64,000 nt of DNA from Wyeomyia smithii (lineage: Eukaryota; Arthropoda; Insecta; Diptera; Culicidae), in NCBI RefSeq assembly GCF_029784165.1, contig NC_073696.1, positions 159,236,319 to 159,300,318 of the forward strand, written 5' to 3'. Both the position numbers and the translations under genes were made by a program. Every line of letters begins with the position of its first letter. Within the stretch, counting starts at the first letter, position 1. The notes below the pieces were generated by a model. The model did no database searches. It was given only the letters and a program-made list of their open reading frames with translations, and was not told the DNA's origin. Below are positions 24,001 through 34,530 of the stretch, piece by piece.

Positions 24001-25198
24001 GAGCCAGAGGATGGCTGGTACAAAAAACTGTTTGCTGCGGTCGAGGACCATCCCGAAAAATATGTCGATTTTACAATTGTTAATAATAAATTGTTCAAAT
24101 TCGTCGCCTCAAAAGCGGACACAATGGATTACCATTTTGAATGGAAACAGTGTGTCCCCGCTTCGCTGAGAGTCGGAATACTCAAAAACGAACATAATGG
24201 GAACCTTCATATTGGATACGAAAATTGTGTGGAAAAAATAAAAAGGATGTTGGCCACGAATGGCCGCAGACATCAAAAAATATATTTCAGAATGTGAGTC
24301 CTGTAAGGAAAACAAACATCCCACAGTCTCAACAGCACCACCGGGTGGACAGCGTATCACTACAAAACCTTTCCAGATAATTTGCATGGATTACATTCAA
24401 TCTCTTCCGCGCAGTAAGCATGGCAACGCGCACTTGTTAGTTGTCATGGACATCTTCTCTAAGTACTGCCTGCTTGCTCCCGTGAAGAAGATCTCTGCAG
24501 TAAATCTATGCAAAATCTTGGAAGAACAATGGTTTCGCAAACTGTCCACTCCGCAAATCATCATCAGTGACAATGCAACAACTTTCATGTCGCGAGAGTT
24601 TCAGAATCTTTTGAAAAAATATGAAATACAGCACTGGGCCAATTCTAGGCACAGGAGCCAAGCAAACCCAGCCGAACGCCTTAACCGCACAATAAATGCC
24701 ATGATCAGAAGCTATGTTAAGTTAGATCAGAAGCTTTGGGATACAAAAATTTCAGAAATGGAACATATTCTCAATAATACGATTCATTCTTCAACAAAAT
24801 TTAGTCCGCACTGTGTGGTGTATGGACACGAAATCATTACCAAAGGCTCGCAGCATAGATTAGAAAGAGATGAGGAAATTAGCGAAGAGGAGAGGATGAA
24901 GAGACTGAGGGGAAATAACCATAAAATTTTCGATTTGGTAGAAAACCATTTACAAAAATCCCACGAGGACACAAAAAGGCGCTATGATCTTCGGCATAAG
25001 CGATACTCACCGACATTCGATGTGGGCCAACGAGTTTATAAGCGAACCTTTCGCCAGTCTTTCGCAGGTGATAACTTCAACGCCAATCTCGGACCCCAGT
25101 ATACACCCTGCATCATCATCGGGAAGAAAGGCAGTAGCTCATATGAAGTTTCAGATTTGAAGGGTAAATCCTTAGGCGTTTTCTCAGCCGCCGACTAA
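24000..25198 (+). pseudogene. Integrase of the Ty3/gypsy element (frameshifted)
   Basis: The N-terminal zinc-binding half (H...H in GILKNEHNGNLHIGYENC) is in the frame ending at 24297. The CESCKENK half and the catalytic core are in another frame from 24260, so one frameshift lies near 24255. The DDE triad is seen as ICMDYIQSL, IIISDNATTF and the E of NPAERLNRT. The C-terminal region (YSPTFDVGQRVYKR, then a SYEVSDLKG motif) is present. The enzyme inserts the cDNA into the chromosome. Confidence 0.85.
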
Positions 25199-26678
25199 GG
25201 CATAACCTAAAATAACTAAATGAAATGGAATAAATAACATAATATCATTAACAGATACAGCCGATTTAATACGAAAGTGGAAGGAAATGAGCAGTCTTAT
25301 CAGTTGCAGCATCTAAAATTGCCCCTTTCCAACCATTTTGGAGGTTACAATCAAGGCACCTTAAAAAATTTTGCAAAGTAGAATAGAGGTAAAAGAGATA
25401 GAAGAATAGAAAGAGTTTGTAAGAATAATATAAATGTTGAATGTTATTTTTTAATCCATGGTACCATAAAATTAATATGTTGAAAAGAATGCAACTAGAA
25501 TACACATAAGTTCCTCAGCTGCACAAAACATTTTCCTGACTTGCATGCAAGATTATAAACAAGTTGAATCTGAAATGCTGGCAGGGAGAAAGCGCATTGC
25601 GCAGATTGAGAGCGTAACCGAAGAGAGGATGAAAAAGAACGAACGAGCAAGATCAAGGTCACAACCAATTGTACACAGTAAAAGGAATCACAAATTTAAC
25701 AATCCATACAACAGAATATGGGAAAGAAAACGAAATAGAGAAACAATAGCCATACTTACCTGGTAATCACATATCCGGATCTCGTACCACCGAATGATGG
25801 GCTACTATATTGGAAGGAATGAATGAGAACTAAGCGAATTTTTGAAATATCACCATTGATCCCTTGGCCAAACATCTTGAACAAAGAATAAACAGGATAG
25901 ATAAAAAAATTCACTGTGCGCACACTCAAGTTACTTCCAATATAGAAACACATCGGAACTCCATGTGCTTCAGCTACAGATATTTTTCCACTTATGGCAG
26001 GCGATTGACAGTTCGTTCGATCTTTCGTTATTTTCTCACGCATACCGATAACAATCGATGATCAGCGATAAGAATGTAGTAGATCACCACTCCGACAAGC
26101 CATGTGAAATATTTCACGTAGGATGGGTCGAAATTAAACTTGTACATATTTAATTACTCCGGAGTAACAATTAGTAGAATAAGTATAAATTATATTTTAA
26201 AAAGGTTTCAATTTATTAATAATATTTGTTGTTTCTTTATTGGTTTTGCATGTTGTAAATATTTTTTTTAAATTTAAATGTTTGTTTTAAGCGATCGTCA
26301 AAATCTGATAGGTGTTGAGGTTCCACGTCTTTAGACGGACGGATTTAATTGCTGGAGACCGTAGTCAATATAGTGACAATGATGGTCAGTACGGACGGCA
26401 GTCCCGAAACTGAGAGGAGTTGGCAAAGCCCACGATGAGAACTTATGACCCCAATACTCAAAATCACCACTCAGCATACATGCATTTCCTTTCTGGTGGT
26501 TCGTTTATGTTGGGTATGTTGCAAATGAAAAGTTTCACAAACAACTGTAAATGGAGGCAACTCTGTCCGCGTGTCTATTATGTTGTAAACAGCAGGTTCA
26601 GTAGGTTGTCTAATTGGTGTTGTGGTCATGTAATTCGTCATGGAAAAAAAGTTTGTTGCATAAACTTTTTTTTACCCG
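25199..26678. other. 3' non-coding region of the Ty3/gypsy element, with unexplained antisense frames
   Basis: About 1.5 kb lies between the integrase stop and the polypurine tract. A basic 74-codon plus frame at 25545-25766 has no recognisable domain. On the minus strand, 25760-26043 is open and ends exactly at a consensus 5' splice site. A short minus frame at 26028-26147 begins MYKFNFDPSYVKYF and contains a hydrophobic helix. These are treated separately as a possible captured exon. No env signature is seen. Confidence 0.4.
25760..26147 (-). pseudogene. Possible captured host exon(s), antisense inside the retrotransposon
   Basis: On the minus strand, a frame from about 26043 to 25760 (with AEAHGVPMCFYIGSN and FFIYPVYSLFKMFGQG) runs into CAG|GTAAGTAT, a consensus splice donor (25751-25762). 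Its only stop is the TAA inside GTAAGT. Just upstream, 26147-26028 encodes a 39-residue ATG-started peptide with a membrane-like segment, FTWLVGVVIYYILIA. I do not recognise the family. It could be a fragment of a membrane-protein gene carried by the element, or chance. No acceptor was confidently placed. Confidence 0.3.
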
Positions 26679-26691
26679 AGCTGGGGGAGAG
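26679..26691 (+). other. Polypurine tract
   Basis: The sequence gagctgggggagag lies immediately before tgtaag, where plus-strand synthesis would start. Its position supports an LTR start at 26692 rather than 26964. Confidence 0.7.
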
Positions 26692-27584
26692 TGTAAGCGT
26701 TGGTAGCCTCCGCTTAGAAGGTTATTGAGATTTTTTTGTATATATTCGTTTTATTTTGTTTGTTTTAATTGGGAAGTGTTTGTTTATGTGGATGTTACCC
26801 TCCCGACGCGCATGCCACCCAACGATTGACGTATGAACGCAGCCACCCACCCATGAGGTTAGTGTATCCTGCCACCAGGAGACGGGCGAAATGGAGCCGC
26901 GATGGAGAGAGGACTAAGTAGGATCTGGCGGGAGAAAGAGCTGCTTATTTACTTGGCGAGGGCAATGACCGTTGGCGTAGGGCAATAACCTGTTGATCCT
27001 ATCGAGAATCTAGTCTTGATGACTCTTAGAAAGTCGATAGATCGAAGCAGACCGTGAAAAAGCTAGTTAAAATAGTAATTAAAACAGTGAACAGCAGAGC
27101 AGAGAGTGAAGTTTGTGGACAACAGAACCCCGAAGTTTGAATTTGAAAACCCACGTAGACAGTGCTTTGGAAAAACGTCGGAAAGCTCATCGTCCAGGAT
27201 TGGGCCGGATCACACCGCAAGTTCAACGCAGCAGTGTTCACCAGCGAGGGCGGCAAAGGTCGCGGAATTGTCGCGGTTGTTGGCGGCAAAAGTGGAGGAT
27301 ATCGCGTTAGCCGGTTGCAGATTGGTGGCGAAAGGTAGAGGAAGCAGTGGATGAAAGGGGCCCCGAAAAAGAGAAGAAAAAGGTTAGATTGAATATAAGA
27401 AAGTGGGAGGCCAGGATTGTAAGAATAAAAATTGTTAATTGCAAAATACGTGTTTACATCGGCTTTTCAAGCATTTCCCAGACAACCCGCGAAAAATAAG
27501 GATAAGCGTGCCGACCCTGAGGCATTTTGTTCAGGGAGTCTCACCAACGCTCATGGTTGAGTCTACTGGCAACTTACACTTACA
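26692..27584 (+). repeat. 3' LTR (893 bp)
   Basis: It starts tgtaag and ends cttaca, a 6-bp inverted terminal repeat with canonical TG...CA ends. It is directly preceded by the polypurine tract. The last 621 bp equal the 5' LTR. The first 272 bp (26692-26963), which would be U3, have no counterpart at the 5' end. Confidence 0.8.
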
Positions 27585-28208
27585 ACTATCATAGGAACCT
27601 CAAACTATCATAGGAATCGGCACCAATAACCCCTACAAACAAATTTTCACGTCGATCGGTTCGGTAGTTTTCGAGCCTATATGGATCAGGCAGACAGACA
27701 GACAGACCGGACTGCATTTTTTTATGTATAGATTACAACATCAATTTATTAGAACCTAAAGAGTGAACATACATTTATTGGATTGAAGCGTTCATGTAAA
27801 TCTATTTTTACAAATAATAAGTTTGAATGAGAAAGGCTGGGTCTGACCGCTAGGTGGATTAATTTGGGTTTTTTAAAAAAATTATGACTTTCAAAACCAG
27901 ATTTAAAAAAAACATTTTTTTGAAAATTTTTATGTGTTTCATTGTTCAAACAAACAAAAAATTCGAAAAAGGATCATCTCAATACCAAATGTTACATTAT
28001 TAGTGCGCGAGCATTTTATTCTCATTTTTTCACAATATCATGAACCACCCTATGTCGAATAAATGAACCACCCTAATGAAACATCATGTATCCGATGCTA
28101 GTTATAGTGTATTTAATAATACAGGTTATTTTGAGAAACTAGATATCAATTTCAGAAGAAAATTCTAAACGTTTTAACTTCGCCTTCCACAATTGAAAAA
28201 ACAACTAA
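27585..28208 (+). repeat. Tandem unit copy 3, second part
   Basis: This resumes the unit interrupted at 17704. It contains a small local repeat of actatcataggaa (27585-27620), the gacagaccggactgc block, the gagaaaggctgggtctgacc block (about 27831), a shortened AT-rich stretch (a ~400-bp part present in copies 1 and 2 near 11530-11920 is missing), and the gaaccaccctaatg block. It leads directly into the Harbinger-type element. Confidence 0.7.
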
Positions 28209-28439
28209 GAGCAAGCGCACCGGTGAGTTGCCATTTGAGTTGCTATTTTCACAACGCTGGCCGTTGCTATTTTGGATAGCAACCGATGTTCGCACCGGTC
28301 GTTGCAATTGGGGATTACCAATTCATCTATTTCTTTTTAACGCCGGCAGTTGCTAATTTCTAAAGACCGTCACTAGCTAGCGTTAGCAAAATGTTTGTGT
28401 GTGTCGTATTTCCCAGAAATTTTGCGCATCTAGTAATAA

Positions 28440-28693
28440 GGCGTCGTACACAAATTACGTAACGCATGAGGGGGGGGGGGAGGTGGGTTGAGACTGCGTT
28501 ACTTATTTTAACGTAGGGGGGGGGGGGGGGTAGTAGAGACAGTTACGTAACTGTGATGTTGGCTCGAAATCAAAAATATCGGAGGGGGGTCAGCGTTACG
28601 TAATTTTACGGTAGGTAATATCGAACGTTACCTAGCGTTACATAGGGGGGAGGGGGTCTGATTTTTAGCGTTACGTAATTTGTGTACGACGCC
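28440..28693. mobile_element. 254-bp G-run MITE with 26-bp perfect inverted ends
   Basis: Positions 28440-28465 and 28668-28693 are perfect inverted repeats (outer bases ggcgtcgtacacaaattacg). They are flanked by TAA at 28437-28439 and 28694-28696. The interior holds several runs of 7-14 G separated by cgttacgta-type motifs. The TAA duplication suggests it is mobilised by a Harbinger-type transposase. It is non-coding. Confidence 0.85.
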
Positions 28694-29039
28694 TAACCAA
28701 ATTATCTGTCCGTCAATTGTTTCCGGAATGATCTGCGTTCTTTCTGCTTCATAAAATTTCCTCTTTATTTCAAGCAACTGTTTTAGCTTTGTTTCCATTT
28801 TCCCAAATTATCGATAACACAATTCTGTTGCAGGTTTCTTCATTTTTGCGTGCATGGATTTTTTTATCCTTGTTTGTTTAATTAGAGTAATTGTGTTAGA
28901 CCGTGGCACGTTCCGCAACGTTGCCTTCAATAACTATTATACTTAAAATTGGCGAACTGTCATAAATTGTATTTTGTACTTTGTTCTGTCTCGATTCCTA
29001 CAATTTGCTATTAATATTTGCAAATTTTCAGCCAAAGGA

Positions 29040-29312
29040 ACGCGGAAATTTTTCTCGAGTATTTGGTTGATTCTAGTGACGAAAAAAATGATTTCGCGAA
29101 ACAAATCTTCTTATATGAAAAGGATTTTTGGAAAGATTCGGGGTGGCTCTCAGCCTGGAAAACGGTAAATTATTGACCGCTATGCTGAGGAAGTTTGCCA
29201 TCCAGCGTTTTAACAATTTTTTTTTTCGGAAACACCGGTCTATACCGAAGACCATTTCCGACGCCGCTTTCGAATTCGTCTTACGTTGTTTTCGAAGAAT
29301 AAAACAGCTGTA
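29040..29312 (+). pseudogene. PIF/Harbinger transposase-like N-terminal fragment
   Basis: The translation near 29217-29300 reads FFSETPVYTEDHFRRRFR and then LTLFSKN. The motif of an aromatic residue, three arginines and Phe-Arg followed by a hydrophobic helix is one I associate with the N-terminal region of insect Harbinger-type transposases. Upstream, in another frame, are acidic-aromatic residues (FAKQIFLYEKDFWKDSGW). There are no catalytic-domain motifs. Confidence rests mainly on the flanking inverted ends and TAA duplications. Confidence 0.45.
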
Positions 29313-30654
29313 GATGCGAAAAATGGTTTGGTTTTTTATTCAACAACCAGACGCAACGGGAAACTGAGACTAACATGCCTTCAAAAGAGTCAGCAGCAAT
29401 AGTCGGTAATACTCCCGAGCAATTCGGTCAAACCTTCCAGGTTTATTGAAATAATGACAAGGTTGACCAATCTTGTGAGGACTTGAGTTTTATGCTTCGT
29501 GTAGATTAGAGTGCCAACCAAAATGGTCATCTCGAATTAAAAAAAAACTATAAATGTTTACCCGCCCGAAAAAACACCCTGCGTAAAATTTCAGCTCAAT
29601 CGAAATTAAATGAGACTGGCTCACGCCGATACTTGCGTCCTACGATGTGTTCAACCAAGGCAAAGCGTTTCGTCTTCCGGGGCCGACCAATTATGTTCGA
29701 AAAACTCATTATTTTCATAATATTGTTTCGAACATTTACTATCGAGCACAACTGCCCATAATCGCATAATTGTAACATTTGCAAAATTGGTTGTTCGAGA
29801 AAATGACACTTCTATATTTTGACCTTAAATGCATTGTTCCCAATATACTCTTGCAAATAGACGCTTCAAATAAACTTAGTATCATGAAGAAAGCGCTACT
29901 TTAAACTATGTATACATTGAACATTACTTTTGAAGTCAAATTAGTTGAAATTTTCGCAATGATACTTTTATGCCGTCACTTTTAAGGTAATTTTGGAATA
30001 TATCACAAGGGAAATTAAGTTTTTCTTGTTTTCAACAAGCATGAGCTGAAAATCAGAAACGGATCACCGTTGGTTGGCTACCGGACCAGAATAACCTCCG
30101 AGTTTCAAAGGATCCAGATGTGGACTTGGATGGAAGCTCTTTTGACAAAAAGTTGAAAAAGTTAAGTAGTGTGACAATTATGCGGTTATTTACGCTATGT
30201 GACAAAACAACTTGGTATTTTTTACGACATTTTTTCAAACAAACATATACAAGTATATTTTTTCAGATGTAAAAAATACATACTATTTCAAGCATTTCCC
30301 AATAAAAAGCACGAAATCCATAAAATGTCGAATGTTACAATTATGCGATTACAGGCAGACAACAAAACAAACAACAGTTTAACATTATTCATCAAATAGT
30401 AACGATGCGGCACGTTGCTATCGCGTTGCCAAATTTATTAACTGGCTACTACCCGAGGTGGGGATTGCTATTTCCCAAACCAACATAGCAACGCCCTGTG
30501 CGTTTGCCGCGTTATGGTGGGAGTTGCCAAACTAGCTTTAGAAACTTCAATTTAGCCACTGGTGGGCTTGCTCTAAGTCGATTTTGAAAAAAAAAATCAA
30601 ATGACACCAGTTCTCGACGTTTTATGCGTTTTTAAGTCATTTGGCACCGAAATG
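29313..30654. other. Non-coding interior and right end of Harbinger element, plus short flank
   Basis: I see no gene in this stretch. It is AT-rich, and its short frames on both strands have no recognisable domains. The last part (30410-30573) holds subterminal repeats (gttgccaaa, ttgctatttccc) that mirror those after the left end. Confidence 0.5.
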
Positions 30655-30812
30655 TCCGGGGTCCGGAAAGCATTACCCGGTCCGTTCCGAAGTCCGGATG
30701 GCTCCGTTCCGGTCCGGTCCGGAAAATAATCGGACTTTGAAGGTTCCGGTCCGATCGGACTTCGGACCGGACCGGACCGGACTTTTACCGGACCCTACCC
30801 GGTCCGATGTCG
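30655..30812. repeat. GGTCCG/CGGACC-rich low-complexity block
   Basis: About 160 bp dominated by interspersed and partly palindromic ggtccg, ccggacc and gtccgg words, for example around 30703-30722 and 30765-30783. It is sharply GC-rich and CpG-rich against an AT-rich background. There is no open frame of note and the flanks are not clearly repeated. Confidence 0.6.
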
Positions 30813-30841
30813 AACACTAGTCACAACACATAGGTAAAATA

Positions 30842-31684
30842 TGTCTGGTTTATATGGATGACATTATTGTGTTTTCGACAAGTCTTGAAGGCTTGGGACA
30901 CTTGGAAAACTTAGCAAGAACTTTTAATTGCCCTAAACGATTCAATATGAAAGTGCAATAAGACAAAAGCGAGTTCCTTTACAAAGAAGTCGCCTTTTTG
31001 GGTCACTTAGTCACCTCAGAAAGAGTCAAGCCGAACCCAGACAACATTGAAGTTATTAAAAATTGGCCTTTACCAAAAAATGAGAAAGAACTAAGAGGCT
31101 TTCTTGGAGTTTTAGGTTATTACCGGAAATTTATTCGCGATTTTGCTCGAAAAGCGAAACCGCTTACTAACAGTTTACGAAAAGGAGAGACATTAGAATA
31201 TTCGGGAGAGTTTATTAATGCATTTGAAAAATGTAAAAACATTCTAACAAGCAGTACTATTTTACAGTATCCTGACTTTGAGAAAACTGTCATCCTCACG
31301 ACCGATGCATCGAACCATGCTATTGGCTCAGTTCTGTCGCAAGGTCCAGTTGGCAAAGATAAACCGATAGCATACGCATCTCGCACTCTTTCACAAACTG
31401 AAGGAAAATACTCGACTATAGAGAAAGAGTTGCTGGCTATCGTATGGGCCTGCAAGTATTTAAGACCCTACCTTTTCGGTCGAAAGTTTGTATTAAATAC
31501 CGATCACAAACCGCTCACATACGGGTTAAGTTTGAATCACCCTAACAGTAAGCTCGTTAGACATGACACGGACGCTGCTACTGTTAACTTAGCGGATATA
31601 GACGATTCTGAGTTTGTACAGTTGACTCTCCGCCCTTTGAACGTGTTTTCGACAGTTAGTTTTAAAAATTGGCGAACAAGATAG
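30842..31684 (+). pseudogene. Second Ty3/gypsy pol fragment (RT box to RNase H)
   Basis: It begins within the RT active-site region (LVYMDDIIVFSTSLEGL). It passes a TAA stop near 30960 and then continues open: FLGHLVTSERVKPNPDNIEV, ELRGFLGVLGYYRKFIRDF, TTDASNHAIGSVLSQGP, then EKELLAIVWACKYLRPYLFG and NTDHKPLTY of RNase H. The frame degenerates after about 31560. It is a different subfamily from the 17705-27584 element (closer to 17.6/297/gypsy-like sequences). No LTRs were found on either side, so it is a truncated remnant. Confidence 0.85.
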
Positions 31685-32140
31685 CAATGAGTTTGAGGAA
31701 GTGTTTTCAGGAGAACCATAACAAAAATATGTTTCGGAGTACCCGCAATTCTAAATACCTTTAAAGAATATAGCAAAAAGTTGTTGATGACGGTGAGCAT
31801 GGTAGCTTGTGTACCACTAGTGTTCTTATATTAAAGCTTTTTTTTTGTGTGAAATCAAGTGCTTTAGGTGATCTAGTGCTAGTGATCCGACGGCAAAATT
31901 GGATATTTTAACGGATAAGTAGAAGTGTCTTTGCATGCTTTTAATTTATTCTGTTTTTTACCGATTTATTTTATACCAGCGCCGACCAACGCATCTATGT
32001 TATATAGACGCTACGGCTGCTGATTGAAATTTCATTGTTGTGTTTTTTTTTTCATTGTTCATTTGCCTTTACCCGCCGTTGCTGCTGGAAGAGTCCAGCG
32101 TATTTGTCTGCAGCAGCTTCGGCTTGTTTGCAGCGGGAAG

Positions 32141-33518
32141 ATGGATTGTGGCAAATGTGGTAATATCATTCGCATTAGCGACGATCCAGTTATTTGCGTC
32201 GGTGAATGCAAATCTCAGTATCACAGAGTTTGCACGCCCCTTACGAAAATAGCAGCGAAAGTCGTTAATGATAATGAGAATATTGTGTTTAAATGTGTTT
32301 CGTGTTTATCAGCCTGTGATGACGGTGGGAAAGATGATGTTTTGAGTGAGTTGACAAAGATGAGAGATGCCTTATCATCTGTCTCCCAGTCGCTCACGAA
32401 TAATCAAAACAAAATTGAAACCCAGATAAATGTTGCTGTTTCTAACGCGATCGAGACTATTTTGAAATCTGTCAGCGATTCTCTTCGTGAGAGTCTGGCA
32501 AACATTGAGACCAGTGTTGCTAGAAAGCTGGATGATTTCAAAAACCATATAGTCTTAAATACCGATCGCGATAGAAATAATGGTCCAATGAACAGAAAAA
32601 GGAGTCGAAATGAGAGAACGGTTCACTCTAAATCGGACTCTAACCCCAGTAAAAAGATGTTACTAGTACGTGATGACGAGGTTTTTTTCGAATAGTATAC
32701 CAACATACGAGAATGTTTTAGCGTGTTCGACTGGGAGTATGTCAAATAAATTACAGAAAAAGGAAAACCGTAAGGTTCGGCCGGTCATTGTGATCAAACC
32801 GGTCGAGACTTCTCAATCTAGTGAAGATACTAGATGTTTTTTGAAAAAAAACTTTAGATCCAAAAATCCACAAAATTAGGAATTTTAGAAACGGTAAGAA
32901 TGGCTCGACAATTGCAGAGTGTGCAGTAGGGGATAATGTTGAGGTTGTTAAAAAGACATTGAAAGCAACCTAGGTGAACGATATAATGCTGTTATTCCCA
33001 CAATCCCGAAGCCTAAGTTGAAAATTGTGGGAATGAGTGATCGATATTCCTCCGATGAATTCATAGACTTGTTAAAAAGTCAGAATGATAGCATCGGCTT
33101 TAAAGAAGTAAAGGTTATTGCCGAGTATGAAAATTCACGCTTCAAATATAACAAGTTTAATGTGATAATCGAAGTTGATCAAGACACTTATAACTGCCTA
33201 ATGAATGCTGGAAAAGTAAGCATTGGGTGGGACAAGTGTTTTGTACGAGAGGCCATAAATGTATTGCGTTGCTTTAAATGTGGCGAATTTGGTCATAAAA
33301 GCACAGAGTGTGTTAATCCTGAGACATGCTCTAAGTGCAGTGGAAAGCACAAAACATCGGAATGCGCTTCTACTGATTATAATTGCGTAAATTGTTTAAA
33401 ACATAATAATGAGTTAAAAATGAATTTGGACGCGAAACATCCAGCATCAAGTTCGCAGTGCCCAGTTTTTCGGAGACTGTTTGAAAAAAGGAAAAGCAAC
33501 ATGTTGTCAAGTAAATAG
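32141..33518 (+). pseudogene. LINE-A ORF1 (PHD-like finger, coiled-coil region, CCHC knuckles), frameshifted
   Basis: ATG at 32141 begins MDCGKCGNIIRISDDP. The CxxC...CxxxC...HxxC...CxxC spacing over the first ~55 residues is PHD-like. An amphipathic, coiled-coil-like stretch follows (SQSLTNNQNKIETQINVAV). A run of seven Ts near 32682 (six in the other copy) shifts the frame, which continues as SNSIPTYENVL. After further breaks near 32880-33000 the C-terminal part (33018-33518) has knuckles in CFKCGEFGHKSTEC, CSKCSGKHKTSEC and CVNC. ORF1 proteins bind LINE RNA in the retrotransposition particle. Confidence 0.8.
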
Positions 33519-33530
33519 CAGCTGAAGAAA

Positions 33531-34525
33531 ATGCAATGTGAGAGGAAATTAGAAATAGTTTATCTTAATATTGCTGGTTTATCCACAAATTATGTTGCTT
33601 TGCGGCATCTTGTGGAAACAAAACGACCAATGTTAGTATTGCTGGCTGAAACTCACATAGTGGAAGCTGATGCATTTGATCAATATAGCATTCCGGGTTA
33701 TAAAGTTGCTTTTTGTCTTTCACATTCCAGACATACTGGTGGGGTTGCTATTTACGCCAAGGAATCAGTCAAGTTCAACATTCTATCAAACGAATCTGTT
33801 GAAAACAATTGGTTTCTGGGAATATCAGTTCAGAGATGCATGACGATGGGAAATTTTGGAATAGTCTACCATTCCCCCAGTTCAAGTGACCAGCGTTTTT
33901 TGGAAATTTTAGATAACTGGTGGGAAATTTTGTTGATTTGAACAAATTAAACGTAATTGCTGGTGATTTCAATATTGATTGGCTTGGTGAATCGATTTCG
34001 AATCAATTAAAGCAATTAGTCGGTTTTTTCAATTTAAGACAAACAGTTTTTCAATTTACAAGAATTTCCAGACACTCTCGTACCTTGATTGATCATGTGT
34101 TCTCAAATTTTGATAATGTTCATTCCATTACAGAGGCCGATTATAAAATAACAGATCATGAGACAATTTGTATTTCAATTGAAAATGATCAAAACCGAGA
34201 GGATAAAGTAAAAATAAAGTGCTGGAATAGTTATTCGAAACAAGCAATGTCTCAGCTTGTTTCAAGAAGTTTGAATTTTCATCCAATAACTGGAAATTTG
34301 GACAATAAAGCAGCTGTTCTAACCAATACGCTGGAAGAGTGTACCAAGAATTTAGTTTTTGAAAAATTTGTTGAGTTACAAAATTCGAACAGCTGGTACT
34401 CTTTAGATCTTGTGCGTTTGAAACGTAAAAGAGATAAATGTTATAAAAAATTTTGTAGAAGTAATGATAACGATGATTGGAACAGGTACACCGCGGCGCG
34501 AAACATCACAGTCCATAACTTTTAA
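33531..34525 (+). pseudogene. LINE-A endonuclease domain (frameshifted)
   Basis: An AP-endonuclease-like fold runs through two frames: VYLNIAGLSTNY, VLLAETHIVE and HTGGVAIYAKES in the first, then VIAGDFNIDWLGES, RTLIDHVFSN and ITDHETICISI in the second. The frame change lies at about 33915-33945, and the same change is present in the minus copy. The N/E/D/H catalytic motifs (N in LNIAGLS, E in AETH, GDFNIDW, TDHE) are present. The enzyme nicks target DNA. Confidence 0.8.
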
Positions 34526-34530
34526 CGGTA

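Larger units (their letters stand above)
17705..27584 (+). mobile_element. Ty3/gypsy LTR retrotransposon, degenerate
   Basis: This is a 9.9-kb element inserted in tandem copy 3. Flanks actatc.../...aaacta share a 4-bp duplication acta (17701-17704 and 27585-27588). The order is 5' LTR, PBS, gag with zinc knuckle, aspartic protease, RT, RNase H, integrase, a ~1.5-kb 3' region, polypurine tract and 3' LTR. The RT-RNase H-integrase order assigns it to Ty3/gypsy rather than copia. No env-like gene is evident. Gag and pol carry several frameshifts and stops, and pol contains a 1330-bp tandem duplication. Confidence 0.9.
28209..30573. mobile_element. PIF/Harbinger-type DNA transposon, decayed, with nested MITE
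   Basis: The ends gagcaagcgcaccggtg (28209) and cactggtgggcttgctc (to 30573) are a 17-bp inverted repeat with two mismatches, flanked by TAA on both sides (28206-28208, 30574-30576). The 3-bp TAA duplication and GAGCA-type ends are typical of PIF/Harbinger. The interior has a transposase-like fragment near 29214-29300. Shorter 5' fragments of the same insertion occur in tandem copies 1 (12412-12650) and 2 (about 15854-15925), so it was inserted before the unit was duplicated. Confidence 0.75.

Noticed and set aside
18752..25198. Endogenous virus (retrovirus with env)
   Set aside because: There is no envelope-like frame, signal peptide or transmembrane pattern on the plus strand after integrase. 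It is a gag-pol retrotransposon.
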